DNA of 64,000 bases from Paenibacillus sp. JZ16 (GCF_015326965.1 NZ_CP017659.1:1674001-1738000), one strand, 5' to 3'. Shown: positions 42,806 to 51,616, numbered from the stretch's first letter. Notes: generated by a model from the letters alone, not told the origin. Program-made: numbers and translations.

Positions 42806-43738
42806 TCATGTAACGGCTCCGCTAGTCATCTTCTTCAGAGTCTTGTTAATCCAGATCGCAGCCATTGCGCCTTCCCCCATCGCCACGGTGGTTAATTCGG
42901 AATGGACGCCCAGGTCACCCGCGGCCCAAAGTGACTCGACACTCGTCATTTTGGACCTTGGATCGGTCTTGACATGACGGTTGTGCTCCAGCTCTGCCCC
43001 CAACTGCTCGGCCAATTCGGAATGGATCATATTCCCGCCAAAAGATAGGAACCCCCGCTCCGCAGGCACGATGCTCCCATCCTCCAACACAACGGCCGAT
43101 AGGATGCCGCCTTCCTCACGAATTTCCGACACCTTTTTCTCTATATACGGAATCCCGAGCTCCGCCAATTGGGACATATGCTCGGAAGAAGCCGGCTCCC
43201 CCTCATGATTGATGTAGATGATATCCTGGGTTCGCTCCGATAGCAGCACAGCCATACTGGCACCGGGATCACCTGATCCCATTACGACGGTCTTGCGATC
43301 CTGAATTTCATAACCATCGCAATCAGGACATACAAAGACGGATGTGCCCAGCGTGGGCATCAGGCCTGGCAGCTGGGGAAAACGGTCCATCACGCCTGTT
43401 GCGAGCAGCAAGGTTTTGGCCCTGTAATGAACTCCATCTTTACCAGTTAACACAAAATACTCCGATTCATCCCGTTCCGCCTTCCGGATATCATCGGCTG
43501 CAAACGTAACGCCGACAGATTCCGCCTGCAGGCGCCCCCGCCCCCTGAGCTCTTCACCAGAGACCCCATCTGGCCATCCAAGGATATTGCGGTAACTCTT
43601 GCAGATGGTGGACCGCCCCGTTCCCCGGTCGATCACCAGGACATCATAGGCAGAATACCGCCCCAGCTGTATAGCCGCCTGCAGACCTGCAATTCCGCCG
43701 CCAATGATAATGCAATCCTTCACTTCGGTATCCAACAT
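42806..43738 (-). CDS. Thioredoxin-reductase-like FAD/NAD(P) oxidoreductase
   Basis: A 310-residue flavoprotein with the FAD site IIGGGIAGLQAAI (11-23), a redox pair Cys137-Cys140 (CPDC; the classical enzyme has CATC), the NAD(P) site MGSGDPGAS, and the C-terminal AAGDLGVHSELTTVAMGEGAMAA. It reduces a disulphide partner, but no thioredoxin gene is adjacent and the proline-aspartate pair suggests a different partner. No strong ribosome site precedes the ATG. Confidence 0.88.
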   Translation of the reverse strand: MLDTEVKDCIIIGGGIAGLQAAIQLGRYSAYDVLVIDRGTGRSTICKSYRNILGWPDGVSGEELRGRGRLQAESVGVTFAADDIRKAERDESEYFVLTGKDGVHYRAKTLLLATGVMDRFPQLPGLMPTLGTSVFVCPDCDGYEIQDRKTVVMGSGDPGASMAVLLSERTQDIIYINHEGEPASSEHMSQLAELGIPYIEKKVSEIREEGGILSAVVLEDGSIVPAERGFLSFGGNMIHSELAEQLGAELEHNRHVKTDPRSKMTSVESLWAAGDLGVHSELTTVAMGEGAMAAIWINKTLKKMTSGAVT

Positions 43739-43860
43739 GTAGGTTTATCCACTCATTTCTATATCGAATTAAGCGCAAGAACTCTTTGCTTCAAGATATA
43801 CTTCAAGAAGAGAGGTACACCCTAAATATTTAACCAATCTGCCGTGATTTACTCCTGAAA

Positions 43861-43894
43861 AATCAAATAGACCCCGGCACACAGCGCCGAGGTC
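43861..43894 (-). terminator. chrA terminator
   Basis: GACCTCGGC..GCCGGGGTC on the minus strand followed by UAUUUGAUUUUU, 12 bases past the stop. Confidence 0.7.
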
Positions 43895-43906
43895 CAAACC
43901 AATGAA

Positions 43907-45136
43907 TTACAGGAGAAGCTGTCCGGCTAATGCACCGGCAATCACAACAAGCCACGGAGGGCTCTTCCAGAACATCAGCATCCCGAACAGCCCCGCGCCG
44001 ATCACAAATTCAAGCGGACTGTGGATGGAGGATGTCCATATGGGATGGTATAGAGCAGCCAGCAGAATCCCGACCACTGCCGCATTCATGCCCGTCAGCA
44101 AGCCTTGCAGCTTAGGGTTTCTGCGGATGCTGTTCCAGAAAGGCATGGCCCCTACGATAAGCAGAAATCCAGGCAAAAAGATAGCCAGTGTAGCCATGAT
44201 ACCTCCAGGAATCCCCTGAATCAAGACCCCGAGGTAAGCGGCAAAAGTAAATAACGGACCGGGTACTGCCTGTGTTGCTCCGTAACCCGTCAGGAAATCC
44301 TCTTTAGACATCCAGCCGTTCAGCACCGTCTCATTCTCCAGCAGCGGGAGAACGACGTGCCCTCCGCCGAATACTAGCGATCCGGCTCGGTAGAAGCTGT
44401 CCACCATGGCTACCCAACCGTTATCGGTCAACCCTTTAAGGAGCGGCAGACCCACTAATAACACAACAAACAGGCCCAAGCAAAAGAGTCCGGCTCTCCG
44501 TCCGATCGGCATCTTTATCTCGGGTGCTGCTTCTTCGTTCGCTTGACGCTTGAACAACCACAGTCCCGATAAGCCGGCAAGAGCGATGACCGTCACTTGA
44601 GAAATGGGACTCTGCCACAGCAGAACGACTGCCATGGCTATTAACGCTATAGCCGCCCTTACAGGGCCTGAGGCCAGCTTTCCTGCCATACCCAGAACCG
44701 CCTGCGCCACGATGGCCACTGCGACAATTTTCAGCCCTTGAATCCAGCCTGCCGAGCCGGGATCGAAGGTTTGCATCAAATAGGCGAAGATCATAAGCAT
44801 GAGTACGGACGGTAATGTGAAGCCAAGCCAGGCGACGATGCCGCCCCAGATGCCCGCTCGCATCATCCCAACTCCAATACCCACCTGGCTGCTGGCGGGT
44901 CCGGGAAGAAATTGGGCCAGGGCCACCAGATCCGCATAGCTTTTTTCGTCCAACCATTGCTTGCGGCGCACATAAGTCTGGTGGAAGTATCCAAGATGTG
45001 CGATCGGTCCGCCAAACGATGTGAGCCCCAGCTGCAGAGCGGTCCACCAGGTTTCGCCGAGGGCACGCCACCTGCCAGAGGGCTGCCTATTGCCAACTTG
45101 AGCTTGAACTTGTTCTTTGTCTGTCTCCGGATTCAA
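43907..45136 (-). CDS. chrA: Chromate transporter ChrA, two-domain
   Basis: A 409-residue CHR-family protein with two homologous halves of about six helices each. The N-half has LTSFGGPIAHLGYFHQTYV, VALAQFLPGPASSQVGIGVG; the C-half has LVFGGGHVVLPLLE and GYGATQAVPGPLFTFAAYLG. Family members expel chromate. The start is TTG at 45136, with GGAG 9 bases upstream. A single gene. Confidence 0.92.
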   Translation of the reverse strand: MNPETDKEQVQAQVGNRQPSGRWRALGETWWTALQLGLTSFGGPIAHLGYFHQTYVRRKQWLDEKSYADLVALAQFLPGPASSQVGIGVGMMRAGIWGGIVAWLGFTLPSVLMLMIFAYLMQTFDPGSAGWIQGLKIVAVAIVAQAVLGMAGKLASGPVRAAIALIAMAVVLLWQSPISQVTVIALAGLSGLWLFKRQANEEAAPEIKMPIGRRAGLFCLGLFVVLLVGLPLLKGLTDNGWVAMVDSFYRAGSLVFGGGHVVLPLLENETVLNGWMSKEDFLTGYGATQAVPGPLFTFAAYLGVLIQGIPGGIMATLAIFLPGFLLIVGAMPFWNSIRRNPKLQGLLTGMNAAVVGILLAALYHPIWTSSIHSPLEFVIGAGLFGMLMFWKSPPWLVVIAGALAGQLLL

Positions 45137-45329
45137 TATTCATCGCTCCCCATATGCTTGGTGTCTTGTAATAGAAATCGTAAACCCGTTAACCGTTAAG
45201 TATACAGGTCATCTTTATCAAATTTCAGAGTATACCAAACTCTCATGATCAATCTACCCATTTATGTAAACGCTATGTAAAATCTAAAGAATTTTGAGTG
45301 ATATCGTGTGAAATTCCGCTATATGTACT

Positions 45330-45375
45330 AAAAAAAGAACGACCCAGCTGAACTTATGTCCATGGATCGCTCTTC
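45330..45375 (-). terminator. Terminator of the CynX-type MFS gene
   Basis: AGAGCGATCC..GGGTCGTTCT on the minus strand followed by seven U. Confidence 0.75.
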
Positions 45376-45421
45376 TGTTCCTATTCAATGTATGCGCCAC
45401 TTTTATGTGACTTGTATAACG

Positions 45422-46651
45422 TTAAGCCTCCGGCTTCGTTTCGTTCGGCACGGACAGATACCCTGGTTTCGCAGCGCCAAAACCAAAAATGAACAATACA
45501 ACGACAATGGCGGATAATACCGCCAGAGGCACCTTCCATCCGCCTGTCGCATCATGCAGGAAACCGATGAGCAGCGGACCTACAGCAGCCAATAAATAAC
45601 CCAGCGACTGGGCCATACCGGATAAAGCGGCAGCTTCTTGAGCCGATTTCGTACGAAGGGTAAAGAACATCAGGGATAAACTGAAATTGGCCCCGCCTGA
45701 AATACCTACCAGCATCACCCATAGCAGATTTAATGAAGTCAGGCCAGAAAACAAGCCTGCATATCCGGTCAGCATAGACAAGGCAGAGATCGTCACCAGC
45801 ATGCGCTGATTGGGATTCCTCCCAGCCAGAACAGGAATAATAAAGGAGAATGGCAGGCTGACAAATTGGAGAATCGAGAGCATCCAGCCCGCGGCACTAT
45901 AATCCATGCCTTGGCTTCTTAGAATCTCGGGCAGCCATGAGATGTTCACGTAGAACGTAAACGATTGAAGACCCATGAATAAAGTAATGTACCAAGCAAG
46001 CGGTGACCTCAGCACACTCTGATGTTTGGTAGCAGCCGAACTGACCTCAGCGGTTCTTCCGGAGCTCCGGCGCTGGATGATCCATACGATGAGAGCCAAG
46101 ACGGATAACGAACCCCAAATTAATAGGGACCCTTGCCAACCAAGACCTGCTTGGGTAGCCAGCGGCACGCTGATCCCGGATGCGATCGCGGCGAGCAGGT
46201 TCATCGAAGCAGAGTACGTCCCCGTCATCAATCCGATATGCCGCGGGAAATCCCGCTTGACCAGACTTGGAAGCAGCACGTTCCCAACGGCTATAGCCAT
46301 TCCGAGAAATGCGGTACCGATTAACAGCGTATAAGGGGATGATATCGAGCGGATGCCGATGCCAAATGTCAGCACCACCATACTTAGTAAAAGAGTAGTC
46401 TCCAGCCCCCATTTTTTAGCCATGGCCGGTGCCATTGGCGACAATAAAGCAAAGGCTAATAGCGGCAGTGTAGTGAGCATACCCGCCAACGTGTTCGAGA
46501 TTCCCGTATCGTCGCGGATGATCCCGATCAGCGGGCCAACCGATGTAATCGCCGCTCTCAGGTTAATGGCAATCAGGATAATACCTGCAAACATCATCCA
46601 TGTGCGCCCGGCGGAAGTTGTGTTTTGATCTATTGATGTTCTTGATGTCAT
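45422..46651 (-). CDS. MFS transporter, CynX/NimT family
   Basis: A 409-residue 12-helix transporter. INLRAAITSVGPLIGIIRDDTGIS and the LLTTLPLLAFALLSPMAPAMAKKWG segment in its first helices match the CynX/NimT (cyanate/nitroimidazole) class. AAGGAG lies 8 bases before the ATG. The single gene ends in a terminator. Substrate is unknown. Confidence 0.88.
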   Translation of the reverse strand: MTSRTSIDQNTTSAGRTWMMFAGIILIAINLRAAITSVGPLIGIIRDDTGISNTLAGMLTTLPLLAFALLSPMAPAMAKKWGLETTLLLSMVVLTFGIGIRSISSPYTLLIGTAFLGMAIAVGNVLLPSLVKRDFPRHIGLMTGTYSASMNLLAAIASGISVPLATQAGLGWQGSLLIWGSLSVLALIVWIIQRRSSGRTAEVSSAATKHQSVLRSPLAWYITLFMGLQSFTFYVNISWLPEILRSQGMDYSAAGWMLSILQFVSLPFSFIIPVLAGRNPNQRMLVTISALSMLTGYAGLFSGLTSLNLLWVMLVGISGGANFSLSLMFFTLRTKSAQEAAALSGMAQSLGYLLAAVGPLLIGFLHDATGGWKVPLAVLSAIVVVLFIFGFGAAKPGYLSVPNETKPEA

Positions 46652-46680
46652 GACATGAACTCCTTACTTTCAAGCGATAT

Positions 46681-46719
46681 GTAAAAATAAACTTATCCGA
46701 GTTTATCACAAACCCGGAT
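46681..46719 (-). terminator. Likely terminator of the second AloR-like gene
   Basis: ATCCGGGTTT..AAACTCGGAT (46695-46719) on the minus strand is followed by AAGUUUAUUUUUAC. Confidence 0.6.
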
Positions 46720-46817
46720 ATTAGGCTATAGCCTCGGGAAGCTTCATGGCAGCTTATAGGGCCAGTCTGTCGCCTATTCAGCGTTGTACATTAACCTGTA
46801 GACGCACGTATAGAGCC

Positions 46818-48197
46818 CTACACAAGTGGGCTCCAAGCATACACGGATAACTTTTGGACATCACGAATGAATTCATTATACCGTTTCTGTATTTCCTCGG
46901 ATGCGTACTGACGGAACTGCTCGAAGATCCCCATGCACCGCAGCATCCCGTTATCACTTTTGGTTCTTATCGAATACTCGAGGCTGTCCAGGATATAGGA
47001 TAACCCCCGATCATACTGTTTAGCATTTAAATAGTATATCCCTAACTCGGCGAGGAGGCGGGTGTACCGGTTTAATGTGACCTGATCGCTAACCTTTCCA
47101 AGTTGATTTTGCTGCGATCTATAATGCAGATGCTCTTTAAAGCGTTCCAAAATTGGATCAACCTGAAGTTGATAACGATTAGCTGCGACCATGATATTGC
47201 ATAGAGCTAGAAAAATCTCATCATTTCTTGATTCAACATAATCTACATACTGATTCAGAGAACCTGGCTGCCCACTCATTAAACCATACATATATCGATT
47301 AGCCTCAGCCCATTCGCTGAACTGCTCCAAAATCAGAGATTCCTCTTGGCTCGGATTTATTACCCAATCTGGTTTATCATACAATGATACATAGTGGAGA
47401 GCATGATCGTAATCACCTCGTTCTTGATACACAAATGCCTGAATTAGGTACGAATATAGTAAATAAAAAAGAAGAGGTCTCTTTGGAAATTCAAGCGATT
47501 CAAACGTATCTCTATTTTGCTGATAATGAATTCTGGCTTGATGTTCCATTCTTTTGGCTAGAGCTTCGATTTTACCCATTCGCTGCAAAGATATATTTAA
47601 ATTAATAAGCTTAACTAACGCATCCAATTGATAGATTTCATCTAACCTATCAATATAAGGCTCAAAGTATACAGCTGCTTGTAAATTTTCCTCTTGGTTC
47701 TCACCTAACCTGATTAAGAATAGTCGATACTGGCAAAGAGCTAACCGTTCGGAATACTGAAATTTTTCACACTCGGCAACGCACTCGTATAACAAAGCTG
47801 CGGCTTCACGCTTCTCCTCGTTGAATAAGGTCTCCGCCATATCAAAAAGCATCGGTGCGTAGTTAATGTTTTCCATCGTCATTCGTGCAGCTCTATGCAA
47901 ACAATCCAATTTATCCAGTTCTGCACATCGCTCAAGAAAAGGTCCAAGCCTTCGCCAATCCGGAGTCGTATGAAAAATGCTTTCCGTTATGTAAAGTTCG
48001 TAGAAATGCCCCTCTTCCAGACCCATCCCTTCGGTTATCCGGTCTAACTGGTGCATGGACATGGGACGATTCCCATTCAGGATATTACTAAGTGTCCCGC
48101 TGTTAATACCTGATATCCTGGCAAATTGGTTGATTGTCATATGATGATTCTGCAAATATCTAACTATTTCTCCGCGAATCGTGGCTGTCGTCTCCAA
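46818..48197 (-). CDS. HTH-TPR peptide receptor (AloR-like), orphan copy
   Basis: A 459-residue regulator. Residues about 5-65 form an Xre-type helix-turn-helix (MTINQFARISGINSGTLSNI, then NGNRPMSMHQLDRIT), and the rest is a TPR-like helical array of the RRNPP type that binds a short peptide. It is closely related to the gene at 48513. The start is TTG at 48197, aligned with that paralog. No pro-peptide gene follows it. It has its own promoter carrying the shared CCAARTATTAGTATA motif and may be an orphan that listens to the neighbour's peptide. Confidence 0.88.
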   Translation of the reverse strand: METTATIRGEIVRYLQNHHMTINQFARISGINSGTLSNILNGNRPMSMHQLDRITEGMGLEEGHFYELYITESIFHTTPDWRRLGPFLERCAELDKLDCLHRAARMTMENINYAPMLFDMAETLFNEEKREAAALLYECVAECEKFQYSERLALCQYRLFLIRLGENQEENLQAAVYFEPYIDRLDEIYQLDALVKLINLNISLQRMGKIEALAKRMEHQARIHYQQNRDTFESLEFPKRPLLFYLLYSYLIQAFVYQERGDYDHALHYVSLYDKPDWVINPSQEESLILEQFSEWAEANRYMYGLMSGQPGSLNQYVDYVESRNDEIFLALCNIMVAANRYQLQVDPILERFKEHLHYRSQQNQLGKVSDQVTLNRYTRLLAELGIYYLNAKQYDRGLSYILDSLEYSIRTKSDNGMLRCMGIFEQFRQYASEEIQKRYNEFIRDVQKLSVYAWSPLV

Positions 48198-48221
48198 GTA
48201 ACAACACCCCCAGATGGAAAA

Positions 48222-48277
48222 CCAAGTATTAGTATAGTAAATAATTACATGCTATTATTTTACATTCGTTTGGTCAA
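48222..48277 (-). promoter_or_regulatory. Promoter and operator-like motif of the orphan AloR-like gene
   Basis: On the minus strand TTGACC (48272-48277) and TAGCAT (48249-48254) with 17 bases between. Downstream, 48222-48236 on the plus strand reads CCAAGTATTAGTATA, matching the paralog promoter in 14 of 15 bases at almost the same distance from the -10. Confidence 0.65.
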
Positions 48278-48325
48278 TAGTGATAATGAATTGCTCTTTT
48301 TTTATAATTCGAAAAATACATTAAT

Positions 48326-48367
48326 AAAAAGAAGATAGTCCCTCGTTTTTCAGGAACTATCTTCTTT
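48326..48367 (-). terminator. Terminator after the pro-peptide gene
   Basis: AAAGAAGATAGT..ACTATCTTCTTT arms with CCT/AGG on the minus strand, then UUUUAUUAA. It ends the receptor-peptide unit before the next promoter. Confidence 0.75.
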
Positions 48368-48409
48368 AAGATATCTTTAGTACCAGTATTATCACTGTAT
48401 CCTAACTTA

Positions 48410-48550
48410 TTAGCTTCCGACACCATGATCATGTGATAATGTTGCCCGATGTGTCGGATCTAACAGATCCGCATTGTTTGAAATAACGGGTAATGTTATT
48501 AGCATTACAATACTAAATGTAGCTAGTAGACAAGCCAATTTTCTTTTCAT
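48410..48550 (-). CDS. Secreted signalling pro-peptide (AloP/Phr-like), 46 residues
   Basis: An ATG at 48550, preceded by AGGA six bases away and GAGGTG a little further, opens a 46-residue frame. It has a basic start (MKRK), a hydrophobic core (LACLLATFSIVMLITLPVI), then a hydrophilic tail ending SHDHGVGS. This is the plan of Phr/AloP pro-peptides that are exported and cut to a 5-8 residue signal. As I recall, one P. polymyxa Alo signal is SHGRGG, so a tail fragment such as SHDHGVG is a fair guess. The gene overlaps the receptor's 3' end by 38 bases, the Rap-Phr arrangement. Confidence 0.8.
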   Translation of the reverse strand: MKRKLACLLATFSIVMLITLPVISNNADLLDPTHRATLSHDHGVGS

Positions 48551-49901
48551 TTAAATCCTGCACCTCACTTACTAAAGTTTTATAGCGTTTCTGACATTCA
48601 TACGAAGAAAAATCGCGAAACTGTTCAAATAATCCCATACATCTTAGCATACCCCTGTTACTATTTATTGTAATAGATCTGTCTAAACTTTCCAATATAA
48701 ATTGTAAACCTTTGTCGTAATTTTTTGAATTCAAATAATATATTCCTAATTCAGACAAAAGTCGGGTATATCTTTCAGTATTAACTTGTCGATTAATGGT
48801 GCCTATATTACTTGATTGATCTTTAAGTATTAAATACACCTCAAAACGTTCCAATATTTGTTCTACGTTCAAGTCAAAACGATTGGCAGCGATCATAATA
48901 TTACACAGTGCAGTGAAAATTTCATTCTCTCTGGTCGAAATGTATTCTACGTAATCAGTTAAAACCTCAACTTGTCCAACCATAAGCTGGTAGAGATATT
49001 TATTAGCCTCTCCCCAGTCCTTAAACTGATTGATAACCCGAAGTTCATCTATAGAAGGCTCAGTAACCCAGTCAGGATTCATATATAATGATACATAGTA
49101 TAATCCTTGCTCATAATTTCCTCTTTCTCGACAAACATTTGCTTGAATTAATTGAGCGTACAAAATATAGAATATTAAAGGTTTCACCTCTCCTGCCTCT
49201 AGATCATACATTTTCACATCATTCTGATACTGAATCTTTGCTTTACTACCCATTTTTTTAGCTAATTCTTCAACTTTATCCCATCGATTTAGCGATACAT
49301 TTATATTGATCAATTGTCTTAATGCATCCAACTGATACATTTCATCTAAACGATCCACAAACGGCTCAAAATAAACGGCAGCCTGCAAGTTTGCATCCTG
49401 ATCATCTGTGAGTTCTAATACAAACAACCGATACTGACAAAGGGCCAACCGCTCCGAATGCTGAAATCGTTCACTCTCCGCCACACTTTTATACAGCAGT
49501 ACAGCCGCCTCATGTTTTCCCTCTTTGAAAAAAAGCTCTGCCGTTTCAAAGAGTAAGGGGGAATAAGAGATATTATCCATCGTCATCCGGACAGCCTTGT
49601 CCAAACAATTCAGCTTCCCCAGCTCCGCGCATCGGTGAAGAAACGGACCCAGCCGACGCCAATCCGGCGTAGCATGAAAGATGCATTCATCTATATACAA
49701 CTCGTAAAAATACCCCTCTTCCAGACCCATACCTAACGTAATCCGGTCCAACTGCTGCATGGAAATCGGACGGTTCCCATTCAGAATGTTGCTGAGTGTG
49801 CCGCTATTGACCCCCGATATCTCAGCAAATCGATTAATCGTCATTTCGTGCTTATGTAGAAACTCTTCCATTTGTTCGCGAATCGTGGCTGTCCTTTCCA
49901 A
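48513..49901 (-). CDS. HTH-TPR peptide receptor (AloR-like), paired with a pro-peptide
   Basis: A 462-residue RRNPP-type regulator. An Xre-like DNA-binding domain (MTINRFAEISGVNSGTLSNI, NGNRPISMQQLDRIT) is followed by repeated helical hairpins across residues about 90-440. It aligns over its full length with the gene at 46818. The frame is open to 49931, but the paralog alignment and GAGGGTGG upstream point to TTG at 49901; the longer form would overlap the operator-like motif. The 3' end overlaps the pro-peptide gene. The gene is A+T-rich compared with the rest of the window. Confidence 0.88.
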   Translation of the reverse strand: MERTATIREQMEEFLHKHEMTINRFAEISGVNSGTLSNILNGNRPISMQQLDRITLGMGLEEGYFYELYIDECIFHATPDWRRLGPFLHRCAELGKLNCLDKAVRMTMDNISYSPLLFETAELFFKEGKHEAAVLLYKSVAESERFQHSERLALCQYRLFVLELTDDQDANLQAAVYFEPFVDRLDEMYQLDALRQLININVSLNRWDKVEELAKKMGSKAKIQYQNDVKMYDLEAGEVKPLIFYILYAQLIQANVCRERGNYEQGLYYVSLYMNPDWVTEPSIDELRVINQFKDWGEANKYLYQLMVGQVEVLTDYVEYISTRENEIFTALCNIMIAANRFDLNVEQILERFEVYLILKDQSSNIGTINRQVNTERYTRLLSELGIYYLNSKNYDKGLQFILESLDRSITINSNRGMLRCMGLFEQFRDFSSYECQKRYKTLVSEVQDLNEKKIGLSTSYI

Positions 49902-49927
49902 GCTAACACCACCCTCTAGGATCGAAC

Positions 49928-49986
49928 CCAAATATTAGTATATTTCTCTATACAGTAATCATATTGATTAATATTCCAGCGGTCAA
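49928..49986 (-). promoter_or_regulatory. Promoter and operator-like motif of the AloR-like/peptide unit
   Basis: On the minus strand TTGACC (49981-49986) and TATGAT (49958-49963), 17 bases apart. The motif CCAAATATTAGTATA lies at 49928-49942 on the plus strand, just inside the transcript. Its counterpart at 48222 suggests a common regulator, probably the receptor itself. Confidence 0.65.
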
Positions 49987-50096
49987 TACTTATTTACGTC
50001 ATTTTTTTACAAAAAATAACCAATACAATTTAAAAATGCCAAAATCAGCACTTTTCTTTACTATTTATATATCGTCATATGGATCACTACGATGAG

Positions 50097-50128
50097 AAAA
50101 AGCGCTCCGAAATTTTCGGAAGCGCTTT
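50097..50128 (-). terminator. Terminator of the first VanZ-family gene
   Basis: AAAGCGCTTCCGAAA/TTTCGGAGCGCTTT on the minus strand, then UUUUU. Confidence 0.8.
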
Positions 50129-50193
50129 GAAAGTTGGATTACACCTTAACGACCCTGACTTCAATCAAGTGCCGTTACTTACTATATACTCTC

Positions 50194-51483
50194 CTAGCTC
50201 CTTCTTGCCTGAATTAAGGTGAACCAATCCGAATCCCCATTAAATACACCGTGTACTCTGTATACAGGCTGATAGAAGCCCTTCGTGTCATATATAAACG
50301 TAAGCTCAATTCCTGTTATATCTAGTTGGTCACCTTTTTTAATGACGAGTTGATCAGGCTTTAATATTGCATTTCTTTTGATTTGAGGAAATTCTCCATC
50401 CTTGATACGCTCATATACCTCTGCAGGAGACAGGATATCTACTTCCTTAATGAATTGATTCTCTTGGATCCCGTTATTTATCGAGTAGATACTGCCATCT
50501 TGTTTAAGACCGAGTAACAATTCGCCAGTCCAGTAACTTTCGGTTAACCCCGCTTTATCCGGGAGGGTCCATTGAAATTCTCCGTCCTCCAACGCTGTAA
50601 CATCAGCCTCTTGGGGGAGTATGCCAAGATCGGCCATCATGATTTTGGCTTTTGAGAGCAGCGGTTCTTGGTCAGCGAATGAAGCCCGATCTGGTACATA
50701 ATTGTTCTCGGTTAACGACCAGTTCCCCTCTTGGGATTGATAGAATGTATATGATGTTCCTGATTTGTCTTCCATTAGAACCTCACGATCGCCGCCTCGC
50801 TCCTTAACCTTCAACACAGATAATCCTAACTTTTGCTGCAGCAGGGCTTCTACACTATCCCGCTGAGTGATTTTCTTGTATACGGGGGCGACCGCAGGTA
50901 CCGAGCTTAGCTGAAGGGATGTTGTCACTTCAACATCTGTCATATTCCATTGGGTATATGTGTTTATGGCCAGATTGCCGAACTCCTGTTGGGAATACAC
51001 AATATGCATACCGACAAAAAACAAACCCATGATCAGAGGTATCGCCAGGTTTCCCAGCAGACTTTTCATTCTGACTTTTTTGTTATGAAAAATGGAAGCA
51101 GCAAGTCTGTATAACTGATATCCAAAAATACCACCAAGCGTGTTGTTCATGATATCAGCAAGCTCAAACAGCCCTGCCCCTGACAGCGTCTGGTAAGTTT
51201 CAATAAAGAGCGTAGAACCTACAACGACTAGAAGCAGCCACTTAAATGCTTTACATTTTCGACTGATAAAAGGCAGCAATATTCCCATCGGGATAAACAT
51301 GATGATATTAAATATACCGTTCTGAAGATCACGTAAGGAATACTTGTTCCATGCTTCAACATAATCGCTGAATGGATGGAGATTCATCTGCAAGAAATGA
51401 GAATTGCCGCGGCCCAACATAGTTAGCTCGAGTACAAATACAACATATCCGATAAACAGTGCGCCAAGAAAAAGCTTTTTCAT
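50194..51483 (-). CDS. VanZ-family membrane protein with C-terminal external domain
   Basis: A 429-residue protein. A VanZ-like membrane part spans residues 1-170 (five helices; LHPFSDYVEAWNKYSLRDLQNGIFNIIMFIPMGILLPF in consecutive parts, and the FIETYQTLSGAGLFELADIMNNTLGG helix). A large external domain follows with YycH/YycI-like repeats (LMADLGILPQEADVT, PVYRVHGVF). VanZ proteins lower teicoplanin sensitivity by an unclear route. It is the last gene of a module with an ABC transporter and a two-component system. Confidence 0.82.
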   Translation of the reverse strand: MKKLFLGALFIGYVVFVLELTMLGRGNSHFLQMNLHPFSDYVEAWNKYSLRDLQNGIFNIIMFIPMGILLPFISRKCKAFKWLLLVVVGSTLFIETYQTLSGAGLFELADIMNNTLGGIFGYQLYRLAASIFHNKKVRMKSLLGNLAIPLIMGLFFVGMHIVYSQQEFGNLAINTYTQWNMTDVEVTTSLQLSSVPAVAPVYKKITQRDSVEALLQQKLGLSVLKVKERGGDREVLMEDKSGTSYTFYQSQEGNWSLTENNYVPDRASFADQEPLLSKAKIMMADLGILPQEADVTALEDGEFQWTLPDKAGLTESYWTGELLLGLKQDGSIYSINNGIQENQFIKEVDILSPAEVYERIKDGEFPQIKRNAILKPDQLVIKKGDQLDITGIELTFIYDTKGFYQPVYRVHGVFNGDSDWFTLIQARRS

Positions 51484-51517
51484 TTGAATCCGTGGCTTTC
51501 CCTCTGATTTTTGTTTT

Positions 51518-51616
51518 CTATAAATATAACCCGATTAGAACGAATTCGATCCCGATAATTAATATGACCGGCAGCATTAAAATACGTAGATTCGTATAGA
51601 TTGCATCGATCCCCAA
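51518..51616 (-). CDS. Small hydrophobic membrane peptide, 32 residues
   Basis: A TTG at 51616 has AGGGGG 8 bases upstream and opens a 32-residue frame: a short GIDAIYTNLR start then one membrane helix (ILMLPVILIIGIEFVLIGLYL). The unusually good ribosome site and the clean helix argue for a real micropeptide, possibly a partner of the adjacent FtsX-type permease. A 21-residue frame (51630-51695) just before it is less convincing. Confidence 0.5.
   Translation of the reverse strand: MGIDAIYTNLRILMLPVILIIGIEFVLIGLYL

Noticed and set aside
46700..46845. Pro-peptide gene after the orphan receptor
   Set aside because: Frames in this stretch (for example 27 codons from an ATG overlapping the receptor end) lack a hydrophobic export signal.
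48100..50000. Prophage origin of the HTH-TPR genes (AimR-like)
   Set aside because: No phage structural, integrase or lysis gene nearby; two chromosomal-type receptors fit Alo systems better.
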